NCBI GenBank assembly: GCA_045541375.1
Contig: JAZQJB010000042.1
Span: 1-64,000 of the forward strand
DNA from: CAG-390 sp045541375
Lineage (GTDB): Bacteria; Bacillota; Clostridia; Oscillospirales; CAG-272
Direction: 5' to 3'
DNA: 64,000 nucleotides
Both the position numbers and the translations under genes were made by a program. The number at the start of each line of letters is the position of its first letter. The first letter of the stretch is position 1. The notes below the pieces were generated by a model, which saw nothing but the letters and a program-made list of their open reading frames with translations, was not told where the DNA came from and searched no databases. Shown piece after piece: positions 32,179-41,559 of the stretch.

Positions 32179-34602
32179 ATGAAAAGAATAGTTTGTTTGC
32201 TGATCTCGGCAATTATGATACTCTCGCTCTTTGCTATGCCCGCGGGTGCGGCAGAGAAGAGTGGCGCGGTTTTTGAAGTCGATGAGCTTTACCGCACAGC
32301 GGAAAGACTTGACGCACAGCCTCACTCCTACGAGGCTTGGGTGAAGGTTGAAAAGGGCGCGCCCGCCTCCGAGCTGGGAGTCATCGCGGGCAACTATAAA
32401 AACGGCTCGACCCACAGCTACGGAATGGAAGTCCGCGCAAACGGCAACCCCTTCCTTTGGCTTGGCTATGGCGGTGAAGGCACCAATCAGCGCATCTCGT
32501 TCGATAAGGTCGACCTCCGCACCGGCGAATGGACACACGTTGCGATAACGCACGATAGCCAGACCGCATATTGCTACATCAACGGTGAGCTCGTGCAGAC
32601 CGTTTCTGCACCTCTTCCCGACGTAAATATGTCAAAGACAGGCGCGCTTTGCATCGGAGGTGACCTCCGTTCCGGCAACAAGCGTTATCTCAAGAATTCG
32701 GAGCTTTCCTCCGTCGCTCTCTTCTCGGATATGAGAACCGAGGCAGAGATCAAGGCTGACATGGCCAATGTAGCTCTTTCCGATGCCGATATTCTTGCGG
32801 CTTATGATTTTTCCGCGCGAGATACAAGCTGCCTTAAAGATCTTTCGTCGAAGGGCAGAGATCTGACCTACAGCGGCAAGCTTCTTGACGTTCCGAAGGT
32901 CGAGGACACAGAAAAGGGCGGAATGGCGTTTACTGCAGAGATCTATAAGCTTGAAAAGAAGATCGCAGACCCGATCAACACCTTTGAAGCAACCGTATAT
33001 TTCCCCAAGAATTACACTCCCAGCGAGCGCGGTGGCGTTATCATCGGTAACTTCGGAAATAATTCCGCTTGCGTCAACTTTGAAATTTATTCGGACGGTT
33101 CACCCAGAGTGTACATCACGGATAAAGCGGGAACGGTATATAATTTCGTTTTCAACAATGCTAACGTTTACACAGGCGAATGGACACATATTGCTGTAGT
33201 TCGTGAATCTGCAGGCAAGATGAGCTGTTACGTCAACGGTGAGCTTGTTCAGACTCTCAGCAAGGCGTCCCCGAATCCCGTTACCGAAGATTTTCACGTT
33301 CTCGGCGGTGACCTGAGAAGTGGAAACGTGCAGTATTTCAAGGGAAGGATCAAGAACGTCGCGCTCTATTCCGATGCGCGCACCGCAGACGAGATCAAGA
33401 CGGATATGAAAGCTCCCGCGAAGGACGGACTTATCTGTCACTACGAGCTTGACGGTCTGAATGCTCCCGATATCATTGCCGATAATAGCGCAAACGGATT
33501 TGCGGCAAAGCTTAAAAAGATGTATTTCACCGAAAAAGCACCTCTTGAGGACTATGCATACTCCTTCGCCGTTGTTGGCGACACGCAGATACTTGCGCTG
33601 AACTATCAGGATAAATTCACCGCTCTTTACGATTGGATACTCGGCAACGTTGAGTCCAAAAAGATCAAATTCGTCCTCGGACTCGGTGACATCACCGATG
33701 ACGACACCAACGCCGAATGGGCGCTTGCAAAGAAGAATATTATCCGAATGAACGGAGTTGTGCCCTATTCGCTCGTCAGAGGAAACCACGACTCGATCAA
33801 TCAGATGAAGAAATATTTCCCCATCAGCGAGTTTGGCTCCACCGTTACGGGCACCTATGAGTCGAACAGCATCATCAACAGCTACCACAAGTTCGCTGTT
33901 GGCGATATTAAGTATCTTGTATTCACACTTGACTACGGCGCTTTCGATGAGGTTCTCGACTGGGCTGCCGGAATCATCGAGGCTCATCCCGATCACAACG
34001 TCATCATCACCACTCACGCATATATGTTCCGCGACGGTACCACCCTTGACGCCGGCGACGTTGTTCCTCCCTCGAACAAGGGTCCCAAGTACAATAATGG
34101 CGACCATATCTGGGATAAGCTCGTCAAGAAGTATGAAAATATCGTCCTCGTCCTCTCGGGTCACGACCCCTGCGACTACGTTGTTGCGGCTCAGGAAAAG
34201 GGCGTCAACGGCAATACAGTCACCCAGATGCTCGTCGACCCGCAGGGCGTTGATAAGGCACAGGGCGGCGTCGGACTCGTCACGATGCTTTATTTCTCTG
34301 CTGACGGTAAGACGATGCAGGTCGAAACCTATTCGACCGACAGAAAGGCTTTCTACCTCGAGGAAAATCAGTTCACCCTGACCCTCGACCTCGTTGAACC
34401 CAAGACCGAGGAAACCACCGCCGAGGCAACCGAGCCCGAAACCACCGCACCCCCCACAACCGAGCCTGTAACCACAGAAGCTCCCACAGCAACCGAACCT
34501 ATTCCTGAAAAGAGCGGCTGCGGCGCAAGCCTTTCACTTGCGACCCTTCCGATGATTTTCCTTGCAATTTCTTTCGTTTTCAAGAAGGAGAGGGAAGAGT
34601 AA
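32179..34602 (+). CDS. secreted LamG-calcineurin-like phosphoesterase, C-terminal anchor
   Basis: The 807-residue protein has a signal peptide (1-25), two LamG/concanavalin-like domains (about 28-220 and 250-420; GEWTHVAITHD and GEWTHIAVVRE), then a metallophosphoesterase domain (about 455-710) with VVGDTQ, GLGDITD, RGNHD, TTHAY and SGHD. A Thr/Glu/Pro linker leads to SGCGASLSL, a hydrophobic helix and KKEREE, which looks like a surface-anchor tail but lacks LPxTG. Outer-surface carbohydrate-linked phosphoesterase is the likely role. Confidence 0.82.
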   Translation: MKRIVCLLISAIMILSLFAMPAGAAEKSGAVFEVDELYRTAERLDAQPHSYEAWVKVEKGAPASELGVIAGNYKNGSTHSYGMEVRANGNPFLWLGYGGEGTNQRISFDKVDLRTGEWTHVAITHDSQTAYCYINGELVQTVSAPLPDVNMSKTGALCIGGDLRSGNKRYLKNSELSSVALFSDMRTEAEIKADMANVALSDADILAAYDFSARDTSCLKDLSSKGRDLTYSGKLLDVPKVEDTEKGGMAFTAEIYKLEKKIADPINTFEATVYFPKNYTPSERGGVIIGNFGNNSACVNFEIYSDGSPRVYITDKAGTVYNFVFNNANVYTGEWTHIAVVRESAGKMSCYVNGELVQTLSKASPNPVTEDFHVLGGDLRSGNVQYFKGRIKNVALYSDARTADEIKTDMKAPAKDGLICHYELDGLNAPDIIADNSANGFAAKLKKMYFTEKAPLEDYAYSFAVVGDTQILALNYQDKFTALYDWILGNVESKKIKFVLGLGDITDDDTNAEWALAKKNIIRMNGVVPYSLVRGNHDSINQMKKYFPISEFGSTVTGTYESNSIINSYHKFAVGDIKYLVFTLDYGAFDEVLDWAAGIIEAHPDHNVIITTHAYMFRDGTTLDAGDVVPPSNKGPKYNNGDHIWDKLVKKYENIVLVLSGHDPCDYVVAAQEKGVNGNTVTQMLVDPQGVDKAQGGVGLVTMLYFSADGKTMQVETYSTDRKAFYLEENQFTLTLDLVEPKTEETTAEATEPETTAPPTTEPVTTEAPTATEPIPEKSGCGASLSLATLPMIFLAISFVFKKEREE

Positions 34603-34618
34603 AGATCATTAATTAAGT

Positions 34619-34650
34619 AAAAGCCACGAACAGGTCTGTTCGTGGCTTTT
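34619..34650. terminator. bidirectional terminator
   Basis: Perfect 14-bp stem AAAAGCCACGAACA/TGTTCGTGGCTTTT, loop GGTC, between convergent genes. Confidence 0.85.
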
Positions 34651-34663
34651 TGAAATGTAAAGG

Positions 34664-35095
34664 TTATTTGCTTTGCTTGCTCTCATACATCATCCGAGTC
34701 AGTTCTTTTGAAACATCCTCGCAGTCAGCGACGTAATCGAATTTGAAGCTTTCGAGGTGGGTGATGATTGTGATTTCGCCCCAATGATAAGTTATGCCCT
34801 TGCCTCGCGCGCAGCGGTAGGAAACGTCGATAATATCCTTCGGGTCGAGTGTCACATCCTTGGGGAGATGAAGCATTCCCTTGTTGTCCACGGTTATGAT
34901 CTCATACGGAACGCGCAAGTATTTCACAATGTTGTAAGAAAATGCCGCTATGATGACGATTGCAAACAAGATCGCAATCAAATAGTGCGTCTCAAACTCT
35001 TTTGTGAAGGCAGCAACAATGATCACCAATCCAAAGAGCAATATGATCCCGTAGAGCAGCAGGAGACCGCTCTTTTTCTTTGCTACTACCATCAT
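34664..35095 (-). CDS. small membrane protein with PH-like domain
   Basis: The 143-residue product has two membrane helices (about 10-30 and 36-58) followed by a beta-rich segment (PYEIITVDNKGMLHLP) like bacterial PH domains of YdbS/DUF304 type. It starts at ATGATGG, overlapping the stop of the hydrolase gene by 4 nt, without a ribosome site of its own, so translation is coupled. Function unknown. Confidence 0.6.
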   Translation of the reverse strand: MMVVAKKKSGLLLLYGIILLFGLVIIVAAFTKEFETHYLIAILFAIVIIAAFSYNIVKYLRVPYEIITVDNKGMLHLPKDVTLDPKDIIDVSYRCARGKGITYHWGEITIITHLESFKFDYVADCEDVSKELTRMMYESKQSK

Positions 35096-36018
35096 ATAAA
35101 TCTGTTGAACCACATAGCGATCTCGGTTCGCATAACGTCGTTGATCTTGTGTCCGACGCCCTCCATCAGGTGGAACTCGATGTAGCTGCCCGATCGGCGT
35201 ACCGATTCGACGAATTCGGTGACCATAACGGGGTCAACCGTTGTGTCTGCCGTTCCTTGCCAAACCTTGATCGGGCAGGGCGGGATGACGACTCTCTTGC
35301 CGTCTGCACCTATGTATGAGCGGGTGAGGTAGGGGTTGAAGCCTACCGTGTTCGGCGCGAACCATTCGTCCTCGGGAAAGCGGTAGATCTGAACGATGCG
35401 GTCGTGGGTGCTGTAGCCCGTTTTTTCACTCTTCTTGGTCTTGTCCCAGGTTCCGATGCAGTAATGACCGTCGATCTCAACGCCGTCCATATTGAGGCGG
35501 GGATAGATCAGTCCGAGCGCGGTGACGATGCCGGGGAAGGTGTGCGCGAAGTTCATTGCCGTGTGACCGCCCATCGACGCGCCCGCAACGAGAACTCGCT
35601 TCGAGAGGTTATAATGCTTGATGGCGTAAAGATACGCCTTGTGAAGCGCAAAAATGTGCTCGGGACAGCCCATTGTAAGTCCATGTGGCTGTGAACCGCA
35701 AACGTCGAGGACTGCATAGCCCTGCTTGATGCACTCGCGGCAGTATGCGATGCCGCCCGTCTTGTTATCCGCCTCGCAAACGCGGCTTCCCGCGCCGTGA
35801 ACGGAGAGAATGAAGGGCGTTTCGTCGCCGTCATCGGTGTAGGATTCGGGCAGGCAGAGCACGCATTCGCACTCGTCCCACTCCTCGCGGTCGAGCACTT
35901 CGTTTGCAGTCGAATAGCTGACGTCGCGGAAATTGTTGAATTTTACCTTAAAAAATATGCAATCGTATTCAAGGCCGTCTTCAAGGCTGCTTGCTATCTT
36001 CTTTCTGATCTCCATCAT
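35092..36018 (-). CDS. alpha/beta-hydrolase, acyl-esterase-like
   Basis: The 308-residue protein shows a nucleophile elbow GASMGG, an acid in QGTADTTVDP and a histidine in GVGHKIND: a complete catalytic triad in order. It has no signal peptide. The start at 36018 follows GAGGAGAAC and overlaps the previous gene by 38 nt. Deacetylation of sugars or xylan-type oligosaccharides is possible; the substrate is not defined. Confidence 0.75.
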   Translation of the reverse strand: MMEIRKKIASSLEDGLEYDCIFFKVKFNNFRDVSYSTANEVLDREEWDECECVLCLPESYTDDGDETPFILSVHGAGSRVCEADNKTGGIAYCRECIKQGYAVLDVCGSQPHGLTMGCPEHIFALHKAYLYAIKHYNLSKRVLVAGASMGGHTAMNFAHTFPGIVTALGLIYPRLNMDGVEIDGHYCIGTWDKTKKSEKTGYSTHDRIVQIYRFPEDEWFAPNTVGFNPYLTRSYIGADGKRVVIPPCPIKVWQGTADTTVDPVMVTEFVESVRRSGSYIEFHLMEGVGHKINDVMRTEIAMWFNRFI

Positions 36019-37195
36019 TGTTCTCCTCAATTTCAAGATATTCGTCCCTCTCCTCGGGGCTGATCTCTTCGGGTTCGGGCTCGTATTTGGGCTTTTCGTA
36101 GAAATAATCAAGCTTATCGCATTCCCAATCGGGAAGATCTTCGTTTTCCGCGCCGTCCTCGGCGTCGCTTGCGGGGATCTCATCGGGCGCGGGATCGTCT
36201 TCGTCCTCGGTTTCGAGCTCGTCACCGTTGCCGTCAACAAGCGCGGGCTGACCCTCGCGCTGATATGCCGCAAATGCGCCGATAGCACCAAAGATGGTGA
36301 GTGTCAGAAGGATCAGAGTCGCCGTTGAGATATTGTCATACATCATATTGCCGAAAACGTAGATCGGCGGGATGGCTGACAGGATCGCGCCGACAAATGC
36401 GCGGCGGCGGAAGACAAGCGAAAGTATCACGATCCCGAAAAGCATTATCGCCAGTCGGAGATAAACGGGAAATTCCTCGGCAAGGTATGTTCCCGCGAAG
36501 GCGGCTTCAACGCCGTTGCTCTCGGACTGTCTGATGATCGAGGTGAGAGCCTCGCGCGCTTTTTCCGCGCCGTGCATCTCAAAGGTGCGCCATACCATAT
36601 CGACAACGTCGGGGATAGCGGCGATCCTGGTGCTCACAATGAGGTTGTTTTCCTTCAATATCGCGATCTTTTCCTCCATCTCTGCAAACCTTTGAAGGAT
36701 GGGGCAGATGTAAGCGCAAAGACCGATGGCGGCGATATTGCAGATCATTCCTCCAGATGCGGCGCTGTTCAGCCCAAGGAAAGACTTCGTTCCTCTTTCC
36801 GAGGTCGCCGCGAAGAAGAGCGCGCCCGACGCGTGAACAAGGCATAGCGTGATGACCGACATCGGGAATTTCGGCAGGGCGTCGAAGCGGAGCATCGTCA
36901 GCGCATAAGAAAGCGCGAGTGCCGAGGTGACCATACCGAATGCGGGCAACTTTTCAAGCAAGAATCCCGCGGCGGCTGAAAATGCGAGCAGAAACATGAG
37001 GGTCAGATGCTCTTTTATGTTGACGTCGGAATCAAGAAATTGCTTGATCTTGCCGTCAATCTCCTCGTAAGTCCCGTCCTCGAGCAGCTTCGGCTCATCG
37101 GGGGTGAACTTCAGATAGAGCGTCAAAATATAAATACAAATGAAAATGCAGAGAAGTATCGCCACGCCGGCGGTTATGTTTTTAACGTTTCTCAT
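35981..37195 (-). CDS. multi-pass membrane protein with acidic tail
   Basis: The 404-residue protein has about seven membrane segments in residues 1-310 and a cytoplasmic tail of about 90 residues that is very rich in Asp and Glu (DELETEDEDDPAPDEIP). I do not recognise a family. The start at 37195 follows AAAGGAAAA, and the stop of the U32 gene lies immediately before it on the minus strand. Confidence 0.65.
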   Translation of the reverse strand: MRNVKNITAGVAILLCIFICIYILTLYLKFTPDEPKLLEDGTYEEIDGKIKQFLDSDVNIKEHLTLMFLLAFSAAAGFLLEKLPAFGMVTSALALSYALTMLRFDALPKFPMSVITLCLVHASGALFFAATSERGTKSFLGLNSAASGGMICNIAAIGLCAYICPILQRFAEMEEKIAILKENNLIVSTRIAAIPDVVDMVWRTFEMHGAEKAREALTSIIRQSESNGVEAAFAGTYLAEEFPVYLRLAIMLFGIVILSLVFRRRAFVGAILSAIPPIYVFGNMMYDNISTATLILLTLTIFGAIGAFAAYQREGQPALVDGNGDELETEDEDDPAPDEIPASDAEDGAENEDLPDWECDKLDYFYEKPKYEPEPEEISPEERDEYLEIEENNDGDQKEDSKQP

Positions 37196-37196
37196 A

Positions 37197-38993
37197 TTAT
37201 TTTCCTTTCTTCGGCGGCTGATTTTGCGGCAGACGGCGGCATTTTCCACCGGGGATGGGCGAGCCCGTTTGCGCGCAGTTCAGTATCGCATCGACCTCGC
37301 GAGGGGATTCAACGGTGAAGATATAATGCCTTCTCGTGATAAAGCCGTCGGTGAGATCGCGCGGGCGGTCGAGAATATAGGTCGGGAGCGAATTTACGAT
37401 CAATGAGCGGTGATCCGATACGCGAAGAACGGGGAACTTGATTCCCATTCTGTCAACAAGCCTTGCCTGTCCGCGCTCACAGACCGCGCAACCGCCGATC
37501 TCCTTGCCCACGCATTTTTCGGTCACCATCAGGGGGAGTCTGCCGTAAACGACGGTGGATGTACATCCCGAAATGTCGCGTATCCTCGGCAAAGTCAGCT
37601 CGGGGGAGAGAATGACGTCCTCAAATCCAAGCGATTCGAGCACCGCTGCCGTTTCGTTGTTGGTGATATTGAGGCGAAGATCGCCGTGGAGCTTCAAGCC
37701 AAACTCACGTGCGAGAGAAATGTGACCGAGATTGCCGACGAGGCAATCCGTCGCGCCGAGCTTTTTTGCTTCCTCAAGCTGACGGCGCACTTTGGGCATT
37801 TCCGAATCGAAGATGACGGGCGGGAGGATAACTCCGCGCGCACCGCGTGCTTTGGGGAATTCCTCGAGAGGAAGGTAAGCGATCTCAAAGAATTTTGCCG
37901 CTTTCGCCGTATATTGCGCGGCGTTTTGGAAGACCGCTGTATTGACGATTTGTTTTCCGCGTTTGAGAGTTGCCCTTTTCGGCTTGTAATCGGCTGCCCT
38001 TGCGATTCTTTCGTAGGCGGGGATGGGTTCGCGGTCGATTTTGTGATCAATGCGCGTCTTCTGCGATGCCGAGCGCGCCTTGTCGCCCTCGGTGCGGATG
38101 CCGAGCATATTTTTTCCTATATTATTAACGTAGTAGCCGTCGGTGAAGCCCTGGCGCGAGAAGATCTCGGCAAGGCGGCGCATTTCCTCGGCGTTTGCCC
38201 CTCTGCCCTCGTCAAGCAGACGGCGCCAGATCGAGATCACGCCCGCGACATATTCGGGCGGCTTCATTCTGCCCTCGACCTTGAGCGAGGAAACGCCCAT
38301 TTCGATAAGCTCGGGCAGATGCGGCGCGAGGGAAAGGTCTTTGAGGCTCAAAGGATAGCTCTTGCCGCCCTTCGCGTCGGAGTAGGGCAGACGGCAGGGC
38401 TGAGCGCAAAGTCCGCGGTTGCCCGAGCGTCCGCCGACGATGGAGGAAAAGAGGCACTGCCCCGAATGGCAAACGCAAAGCGCGCCGTGAACGAAGGCTT
38501 CGATCTCGATTGGCGACTCTCGGCAAACGAGCCCAAGGTTTTCCCTCGAGGTCTCGCGCGCGATGACCATTCTCTCGAACCCGAGCCCCGCAAGCAGTTT
38601 TGCTTGCTCGAGGTTGTGTCCTGACATCTGCGTTGATGCGTGGAGCGGGAGATCGGGGAAGGTGCGGCGGAGGATCGAAGCGACGCCAAGGTCGGCAACG
38701 ATCAGCGCATCCGCGCCCGCAAGGTATGCAGCCTCCGCGGTCTTCAGCATATCGCCGATCTCGCGGTCATAGACGAGTGTGTTGAGCGTCAGATATATCC
38801 GCACGCCCGCCTCGTGAGCGCGTGCAATTTCATATTTAAGACTTTCGGGCGTGAAATTCGCCGCGCCGATCCGCGCGTTGAAGCCCGAAGCTCCCATATA
38901 AACCGCGTCTGCGCCCGCACGGATTGCGGCAGTCAGCGCCTCGGGTGATCCCGCGGGAGCAAGAAGCTCGGGCAGTTTTATTTTATTTTCCAT
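37197..38993 (-). CDS. U32-family peptidase/RlhA-like hydroxylase
   Basis: The 598-residue protein has LLAPAGSPEAL at the N-terminus, the HGALCVCHSGQC-GNRGLCAQPCR cysteine motif near residues 165-200, and a C-terminal CVGKEIGGCAVC pair group. U32 proteins of the RlhA type hydroxylate C2501 of 23S rRNA with an Fe-S cluster; others have been called collagenase-like peptidases. The length fits the U32 plus DUF3656 form. It leads a four-gene operon with the membrane protein, hydrolase and PH-like protein. Confidence 0.85.
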   Translation of the reverse strand: MENKIKLPELLAPAGSPEALTAAIRAGADAVYMGASGFNARIGAANFTPESLKYEIARAHEAGVRIYLTLNTLVYDREIGDMLKTAEAAYLAGADALIVADLGVASILRRTFPDLPLHASTQMSGHNLEQAKLLAGLGFERMVIARETSRENLGLVCRESPIEIEAFVHGALCVCHSGQCLFSSIVGGRSGNRGLCAQPCRLPYSDAKGGKSYPLSLKDLSLAPHLPELIEMGVSSLKVEGRMKPPEYVAGVISIWRRLLDEGRGANAEEMRRLAEIFSRQGFTDGYYVNNIGKNMLGIRTEGDKARSASQKTRIDHKIDREPIPAYERIARAADYKPKRATLKRGKQIVNTAVFQNAAQYTAKAAKFFEIAYLPLEEFPKARGARGVILPPVIFDSEMPKVRRQLEEAKKLGATDCLVGNLGHISLAREFGLKLHGDLRLNITNNETAAVLESLGFEDVILSPELTLPRIRDISGCTSTVVYGRLPLMVTEKCVGKEIGGCAVCERGQARLVDRMGIKFPVLRVSDHRSLIVNSLPTYILDRPRDLTDGFITRRHYIFTVESPREVDAILNCAQTGSPIPGGKCRRLPQNQPPKKGK

Positions 38994-39031
38994 TATTCCG
39001 AACCTCCGCGGATCAAAAATTTCTCAAATCT

Positions 39032-39061
39032 CTTGACGATAAACCTTTATTGATGTATAAT
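39032..39061 (+). promoter_or_regulatory. promoter of the RNHCP-MBL operon
   Basis: TTGACG (39032-39037), 18 nt, TATAAT (39056-39061). Confidence 0.7.
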
Positions 39062-39135
39062 TAATATAATTATACTACAAAAACCAAAAGAAATAAAGAG
39101 CTTTTTTCAAAAAAGAGAGAAAAGAGGCAAAAATT

Positions 39136-39477
39136 ATGGGACTTGAGAATAAAAGATTCGCCAAAAACGATTCGGGATTCATCTGCGGTCATTGCGGACG
39201 CGAGGTAAAGCCCCTCGGCTCGTCCTCGCGCAACCATTGCCCGTTTTGTTTGTGGTCGATACATATCGATGAAAACCCCGGCGACCGCGCTTGCGAGTGC
39301 CTGGGGCTAATGGAGCCCATCCTCGTCGAGCCCGACCCGAAGAAGGGATACATCATCACGCACAAGTGCACCAAATGCGGTGCTGAAAAGCGTTGCCGCG
39401 CGGCGCACGAGGCTCGCGTTCAGCCCGATGACATGGATCTTCTCATAAAACTGACGGCAGGAAAGGACAGATACTGA
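39136..39477 (+). CDS. RNHCP-domain zinc-ribbon protein
   Basis: The 113-residue protein has CGHC at 17-20, the hallmark SSRNHCPFC (29-37) and CTKCG near 79. It is recognised as an RNHCP protein by the central motif. The family is common in Clostridia, with unknown biochemical role. Its stop overlaps the next start by 1 nt (TGATG). Confidence 0.82.
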   Translation: MGLENKRFAKNDSGFICGHCGREVKPLGSSSRNHCPFCLWSIHIDENPGDRACECLGLMEPILVEPDPKKGYIITHKCTKCGAEKRCRAAHEARVQPDDMDLLIKLTAGKDRY

Positions 39478-40796
39478 TGACTATCAAATTCACCCCCGGC
39501 GATTGGAGCGGAGCTCTTGAATGGAGCGCCGTACCGAACGCCGAAAACTACGATATTTACCTCAAATATTCCGATTCTATCCGCGATTTCAAATGCGTTG
39601 CCGAGAATATTGCCGAAACGACAGCTACCGTCGGTCTCGATTACGCGCGCAAGGCAGAAATCTACGTTGTTGCGAAGAAGAATGGCAAGACGATTGCCGA
39701 AAGCGAACACATAATCGGCAAATCAAACGGTGTCCGTGCGAATGACTGTATGGTGCGCGACGGTAAGCTGCGCTATTTTATGCCCCGGATGACCCACATG
39801 CTTGCAAGCCTTTTCACCGCAAACGGCGAGATCTGGGTCTGCGACTCGGGACTTTCGAAGGGCGGTCAGGCACTTGACGACTACCTTATGGACATTCGCC
39901 GCAAAGCCGCCGCAGAGCTTGGAATCGACGAGTCAGACGAATCACTGAAGATCGCAATTAACGCCAGTCTCTCTCACTATCACAGCGACCATATTGCGGG
40001 AATGTTCAAGATAATGATGAAGAACCCCTTCATTGCGATCGAGAAGATCTACATCTCAACCCCCGAGACCGACCCCGAAATGCGCCATTTTACGGGCAAC
40101 AACGTCACTTGGCTCAAAGCCATCGACGAATACTTGCCCGGCAAGAGCACGTTTTATTACGAAGTTCCGTGGGGCAAGCACGTCCGCCTCGATCTTGAAA
40201 ACATCGACGCGGTGCTCGATCTTTACCCCGCATTCGAGGATCATACCACGATCTATCTCAAGGAAGACGGAACGCCCGACTATTCGCGCGGCTTCTGGAA
40301 CATCGTTGCTCTCCGCGACGAGGCTCACGCAAAGGTTCTCGCGCAAAATTACAACTCGACCTGGATGGTTATCCGTTACGGTGAAAACTCGATCTTCATC
40401 CCCGCCGATTATTCGGGCTTCGACGATACCTGCCTCACTCCCACCCTCGACTATTACGGCCGCGAGAATTTTGAAAACATCGACATCCTCACCTATCCGC
40501 ATCACGGCGTCGCGCGTTTCTCGCCCATGCTGACTGACGTTACGAAGGCGAAATATACTGTCTTTATGGGCGGGCTCGAGGAAATGCTCGGTCAGCCGCG
40601 CTCGGTGTTAGCTCTCCGATATTGCGAGGCTGCGGGCTCAAAACTCCTCTGGACCGACAGAGCAGCCTTCACCGCCATTCTCGACGGCAAGAATGTCACC
40701 ATCGACCGCGATCCCGACGAATGGCCGGATACATCAAAGGTAGAGGTCTCAAAGCAACCCGTGAATTTCAGCGAGCTGAAGCAATATCAAAATTAA
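39477..40796 (+). CDS. metallo-beta-lactamase fold hydrolase with FN3-like N-terminus
   Basis: The 439-residue protein starts with about 85 residues of fibronectin-type-III-like beta sequence (ALEWSAVPNAENYDIYL). An MBL domain follows with SHYHSDHIAG (H167, H169, D171, H172) and YPHHG near 340. There is no signal peptide. Translation is coupled with the RNHCP gene. The substrate is unknown. Confidence 0.75.
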   Translation: MTIKFTPGDWSGALEWSAVPNAENYDIYLKYSDSIRDFKCVAENIAETTATVGLDYARKAEIYVVAKKNGKTIAESEHIIGKSNGVRANDCMVRDGKLRYFMPRMTHMLASLFTANGEIWVCDSGLSKGGQALDDYLMDIRRKAAAELGIDESDESLKIAINASLSHYHSDHIAGMFKIMMKNPFIAIEKIYISTPETDPEMRHFTGNNVTWLKAIDEYLPGKSTFYYEVPWGKHVRLDLENIDAVLDLYPAFEDHTTIYLKEDGTPDYSRGFWNIVALRDEAHAKVLAQNYNSTWMVIRYGENSIFIPADYSGFDDTCLTPTLDYYGRENFENIDILTYPHHGVARFSPMLTDVTKAKYTVFMGGLEEMLGQPRSVLALRYCEAAGSKLLWTDRAAFTAILDGKNVTIDRDPDEWPDTSKVEVSKQPVNFSELKQYQN

Positions 40797-40801
40797 GAAA
40801 A

Positions 40802-40835
40802 AAGAGTTGACAAATCAACTCTTATATGCTATAAT
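40802..40835 (+). promoter_or_regulatory. promoter with overlapping palindrome, orphan short transcript
   Basis: TTGACA (40807-40812), 17 nt, TATAAT (40830-40835). A 9-bp palindrome AAGAGTTGA/TCAACTCTT (40802-40823) covers the -35 box and may be an operator or the terminator of the MBL gene. Confidence 0.65.
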
Positions 40836-40841
40836 AATAAC

Positions 40842-40927
40842 GGAGAGCACCGATGACGGTTGCTTCCAATGATTAAGTTAAAGATTTAACCGCCTCAAGT
40901 TGCAAGCAGAAGGCGGTTATTTTTTTA
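40842..40927 (+). ncRNA. candidate short RNA of about 85 nt
   Basis: The transcript from the promoter at 40807 would end at the stem AACCGCCT/AGGCGGTT (40888-40918) followed by ATTTTTTT. It contains GGAGAG and a seven-codon frame ATG-ACG...TAA (40853-40876), so it is either a tiny leader peptide unit or a small regulatory RNA. Nothing else is coded before the sigma promoter at 41018. Confidence 0.45.
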
Positions 40928-41005
40928 TGTTGTTAATGTTTCTTCTTCAAATCTATAATTTAGATCCATCACCCTAAAATTCAAACAATATCCCCAAAAA
41001 TATGC

Positions 41006-41046
41006 TATAATATTTGTAACGAAACCGCTTTTTCTCCGTCTAACCT
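41006..41046 (+). promoter_or_regulatory. dual promoter of the second sigma factor
   Basis: An extended -10 TGCTATAAT ends at 41011. TGTAAC at 41015-41020 is followed, 19 nt after AAC, by CTAACC (41040-41045), the same spacing as the other ECF-like sites, with GTCTA in place. Autoregulation is inferred. Confidence 0.5.
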
Positions 41047-41073
41047 ACGAAAGCAAAGGAGGTGATGATAGGT

Positions 41074-41559
41074 ATGGATTACGAAAAGCTTTATACCGCC
41101 TATTATATGCAGGTGTATTCGTATATTCTCTCGATCGCGCGCAACCGCGAGTTGGCAGAGGAGATCACGCATAACACATTCTATAAAGCAGTTACCGCAA
41201 AATCAGGCTTCAAAGCCAAATCCGACGAATTGACGTGGCTTTGTTCGATCGCAAAAAATCTTTACTATGATGAAATGCGGAAGGAAAGGCGCATAGTGGA
41301 TATCAGCGAAGCCGCAGAACTGCCGTCCGACGAGAACATGGCACAGTCGGTAGCCGATTCGGATATGGCATTCCGCATTCACCTCGTACTGCACCGCCTC
41401 GACGAGCCCTACAAAGAAGTGTTCCAGCTTCGAGTTTTCGGCGAGCTTTCATACGCGCAGATCGCCGAGATCTTCGGCAAATCCGAAACCTGGGCGCGCG
41501 TTACCTATCATCGTGCCAAGCTTAAAATTCAAGAAAGGATGAAAGAGAAAAATGAGTAA
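41074..41559 (+). CDS. ECF RNA polymerase sigma factor
   Basis: The 161-residue protein has sigma region 2 (YSYILSIARNRELAEEITHN) and region 4 (LSYAQIAEIFGKSETWARVT). The start at 41074 is chosen because AAAGGAGGTGAT sits 7-11 nt before it; the GTG at 41062 and ATG at 41065 lie within the ribosome site. It overlaps the anti-sigma gene by 8 nt. Confidence 0.88.
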   Translation: MDYEKLYTAYYMQVYSYILSIARNRELAEEITHNTFYKAVTAKSGFKAKSDELTWLCSIAKNLYYDEMRKERRIVDISEAAELPSDENMAQSVADSDMAFRIHLVLHRLDEPYKEVFQLRVFGELSYAQIAEIFGKSETWARVTYHRAKLKIQERMKEKNE

